From NCBI GenBank assembly GCA_020072785.1, contig JAIQGG010000005.1:118181-182180 (forward strand): a stretch of DNA of 64,000 nt, written 5' to 3'. The DNA is from Terriglobia bacterium (GTDB lineage: Bacteria > Acidobacteriota > Terriglobia > Acidiferrales > UBA7541). A program made the translations under genes and the position numbers. The notes beneath the pieces are model-generated. The model saw only the letters and a list, made by a program, of their open reading frames with translations. It did not search any database and was not told where the DNA came from. Of this stretch, positions 63,031 to 64,000 are shown piece after piece (within the stretch, counting starts at the first letter, position 1; each line of letters starts with the position of its first letter).

Positions 63031-63795
63031 CTGCTGACCAAACAGACTGCACTCATCACCGGCGCTGGCAGCGCCGGTGGCATCGGTTTTGCCGTTGCCC
63101 GCCGGCTGCATGCCTCCGGTATCCGCGTGGCCATCACCTCGACGACGGAGCGCATCCATGCGCGCGCTCGCGAACTCGACCCCGGCGGGAAAACCGTGCT
63201 CTCCTTCGTCGCTGACCTCACCGTCGAGGCCGAAGCGCAGGGCCTGGTTGAATCGGTCCTCGAGCGCGCCGGGCAGCTCCACATCCTCGTTAATAACGCG
63301 GGCATGGTGCAGACCGGCGAAGAGATGCTGAGCAAGCCGCTGCGCGACCTCACCTACTCCGAGTGGCGGCGACAGATCGCCATTACGCTGGATACCGCTT
63401 TTCTCATGACCCGCGCGGTTCTGCCGGCGATGACCAAGAGCAAGTACGGGCGCATCGTGAACGTCTCTTCGGTCACCGGGCCCATGGTGAGCAACATCGG
63501 CTCTTCAGCCTATGGAGCGGCCAAGGCCGGGCTCGATGGCATGATGCGCGCGGTGGCCCTGGAAACCGGGCGCGACGGCATCACCATCAATTCCGTGGCG
63601 CCGGGCTGGGTGGCCACGGCTTCGACCACGGAGGAAGAGCGCGTCGCGGCCCTGCACACACCACTGGGGCGCGCGGCCACGCCGGACGAAGTTGCCGCAG
63701 CGGTCTGCTTTCTGGCCACGCCGGACGCTTCATACATTACCGGTCAGGTTCTGGTGGTGGATGGGGGGAATATTCTGCAGGAGACCAAGGGATAG
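63031..63795 (+). CDS. Short-chain dehydrogenase/reductase, apparent CTG start
   Basis: NAD(P)-dependent oxidoreductase of the 3-oxoacyl reductase type. It has 254 residues if translation starts at CTG 63031. The cofactor motif TGAGSAGGIG, NNAG (NNAGMVQTG) and catalytic Ser/Tyr/Lys (NVSSVTG, AYGAAKAG) are all present. The first ordinary start in frame, GTG 63127, would remove the cofactor motif, and no ATG, GTG or TTG lies between the upstream in-frame stop (62941) and 63127. GGAG sits 7 nt before CTG 63031; CTG 63034 is the alternative. A sequencing error could also explain this. It starts 32 nt after the lipoprotein stop. Confidence 0.85.
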   Translation: MLTKQTALITGAGSAGGIGFAVARRLHASGIRVAITSTTERIHARARELDPGGKTVLSFVADLTVEAEAQGLVESVLERAGQLHILVNNAGMVQTGEEMLSKPLRDLTYSEWRRQIAITLDTAFLMTRAVLPAMTKSKYGRIVNVSSVTGPMVSNIGSSAYGAAKAGLDGMMRAVALETGRDGITINSVAPGWVATASTTEEERVAALHTPLGRAATPDEVAAAVCFLATPDASYITGQVLVVDGGNILQETKG

Positions 63796-63802
63796 AAAAA
63801 AG

Positions 63803-63826
63803 AAGGGCGGACCGAGGCCCGCCCTT
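63803..63826 (-). terminator. Intrinsic terminator of the partial minus-strand gene
   Basis: AAGGGCGG (63803-63810) pairs with CCGCCCTT (63819-63826) around an 8-nt loop. On the minus strand it is followed by CTTTTTTC, a good T run. It ends close to the dehydrogenase stop, so it may also help termination on the plus strand. Confidence 0.75.
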
Positions 63827-63846
63827 ACCCAGTAAATTCTCTCATT

Positions 63847-63878
63847 CCAAGCGAAGCGAGGAATCTCTCTTCGCTTGG
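63847..63878. terminator. 10-bp hairpin beside the terminator
   Basis: CCAAGCGAAG (63847-63856) pairs with CTTCGCTTGG (63869-63878) around a 12-nt loop, directly after the stop of the partial minus-strand gene. No T run is attached. It may act with the 63803 hairpin as a tandem terminator. Confidence 0.5.
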
Positions 63879-63887
63879 CGATGCGTT

Positions 63888-64000
63888 CTAGTCGTAGTAT
63901 TCCTGGCCGAGGTGGGTGATGAGGTCTGCGCCCATCATCCAGCGCAGGGTATTCTTCAGTTTCATGAGCTGGATGAACAGGTCGTGCTCGGGGTACAGGC
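63888..64000 (-). CDS. 3' end of an unidentified gene (partial)
   Basis: The last 36 residues of a minus-strand protein that runs off the window. The readable end includes LYPEHDLFIQLMKLKNTLRW and closes with LGQEYYD and a TAG stop. A terminator follows 60 nt downstream. I do not recognise the family from so short a tail. Confidence 0.7.
   Translation of the reverse strand, partial: LYPEHDLFIQLMKLKNTLRWMMGADLITHLGQEYYD

Overview
The window is a GC-rich bacterial chromosome segment, most likely from a soil member of the Acidobacteriota. The lineage is inferred from the gene set: a very large receptor with an N-terminal carboxypeptidase-regulatory domain and the acidobacterial-style motif NDLPLNGRNYQNL, two-domain NTF2-like (DUF4440-type) secreted proteins, secreted beta-propellers, and many Tat-exported oxidoreductases. 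I recognised no rRNA, tRNA, CRISPR array, transposase, integrase or phage gene.

Region 1 (0.2-16 kb) is a catabolic block around two FCD-type GntR regulators. On the minus strand GntR-1 leads an operon for a beta-hydroxyacid dehydrogenase, a 2-oxoacid/acetoin dehydrogenase E1alpha-E1beta pair, an M24 'pita-bread' protein and the lipoyl E2. The adjacent succinate-semialdehyde dehydrogenase shares the operator TGGTCTGACCA with GntR-1. GntR-2 leads a split UxaA/SuyAB-type lyase and a fumarylacetoacetase-family hydrolase. Facing it on the plus strand are a Gfo/Idh oxidoreductase, creatininase-family amidohydrolase, cupin, D-2-hydroxyacid dehydrogenase and DctA-type symporter. A perfect 8-bp inverted repeat lies between the two arms.

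Region 2 (16-52 kb) looks like a periplasm-oriented oxidation system. It has a molybdenum hydroxylase (large and 2Fe-2S subunits) and a plus-strand operon with a TPP enzyme, a polyamine/Fe-type ABC importer, a 6-oxocamphor-hydrolase-like beta-diketone hydrolase and a second hydroxyacid dehydrogenase. It also has a TetR regulator followed by a Tat-exported FAD oxidoreductase and a pentahaem cytochrome c, then secreted beta-propellers, a lone NMT1-type binding protein, three alpha/beta hydrolases, the giant receptor flanked by two related NTF2-like proteins, an MFS exporter and a second, orphan, Tat-exported molybdenum hydroxylase. The FAD oxidoreductase/cytochrome pair occurs twice (26.4-28.7 and 48.2-50.5 kb), and a DctA-type gene also occurs twice. 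A TetR-like operator, TTCATACAANTGTATCAT, is shared by the promoter of the TPP/ABC operon and the TetR intergenic region, so I infer one regulon.

Region 3 (52-64 kb) holds the housekeeping operon ilvD-ilvB-ilvN-ilvC. Its leader has every part of a ribosome-mediated attenuator: a 39-residue reading frame with six Ile/Val codons in ten, an antiterminator arm covering the leader stop codon, and a strong hairpin. Downstream are an RpiR-type sugar-phosphate regulator, an unusual exported fusion of an S13 DD-peptidase with a D-aminoacylase-like amidohydrolase that lacks the canonical metal-binding HxH, a glycine-rich lipoprotein, a short-chain dehydrogenase that appears to start at CTG, and the 3' end of an unidentified minus-strand gene.
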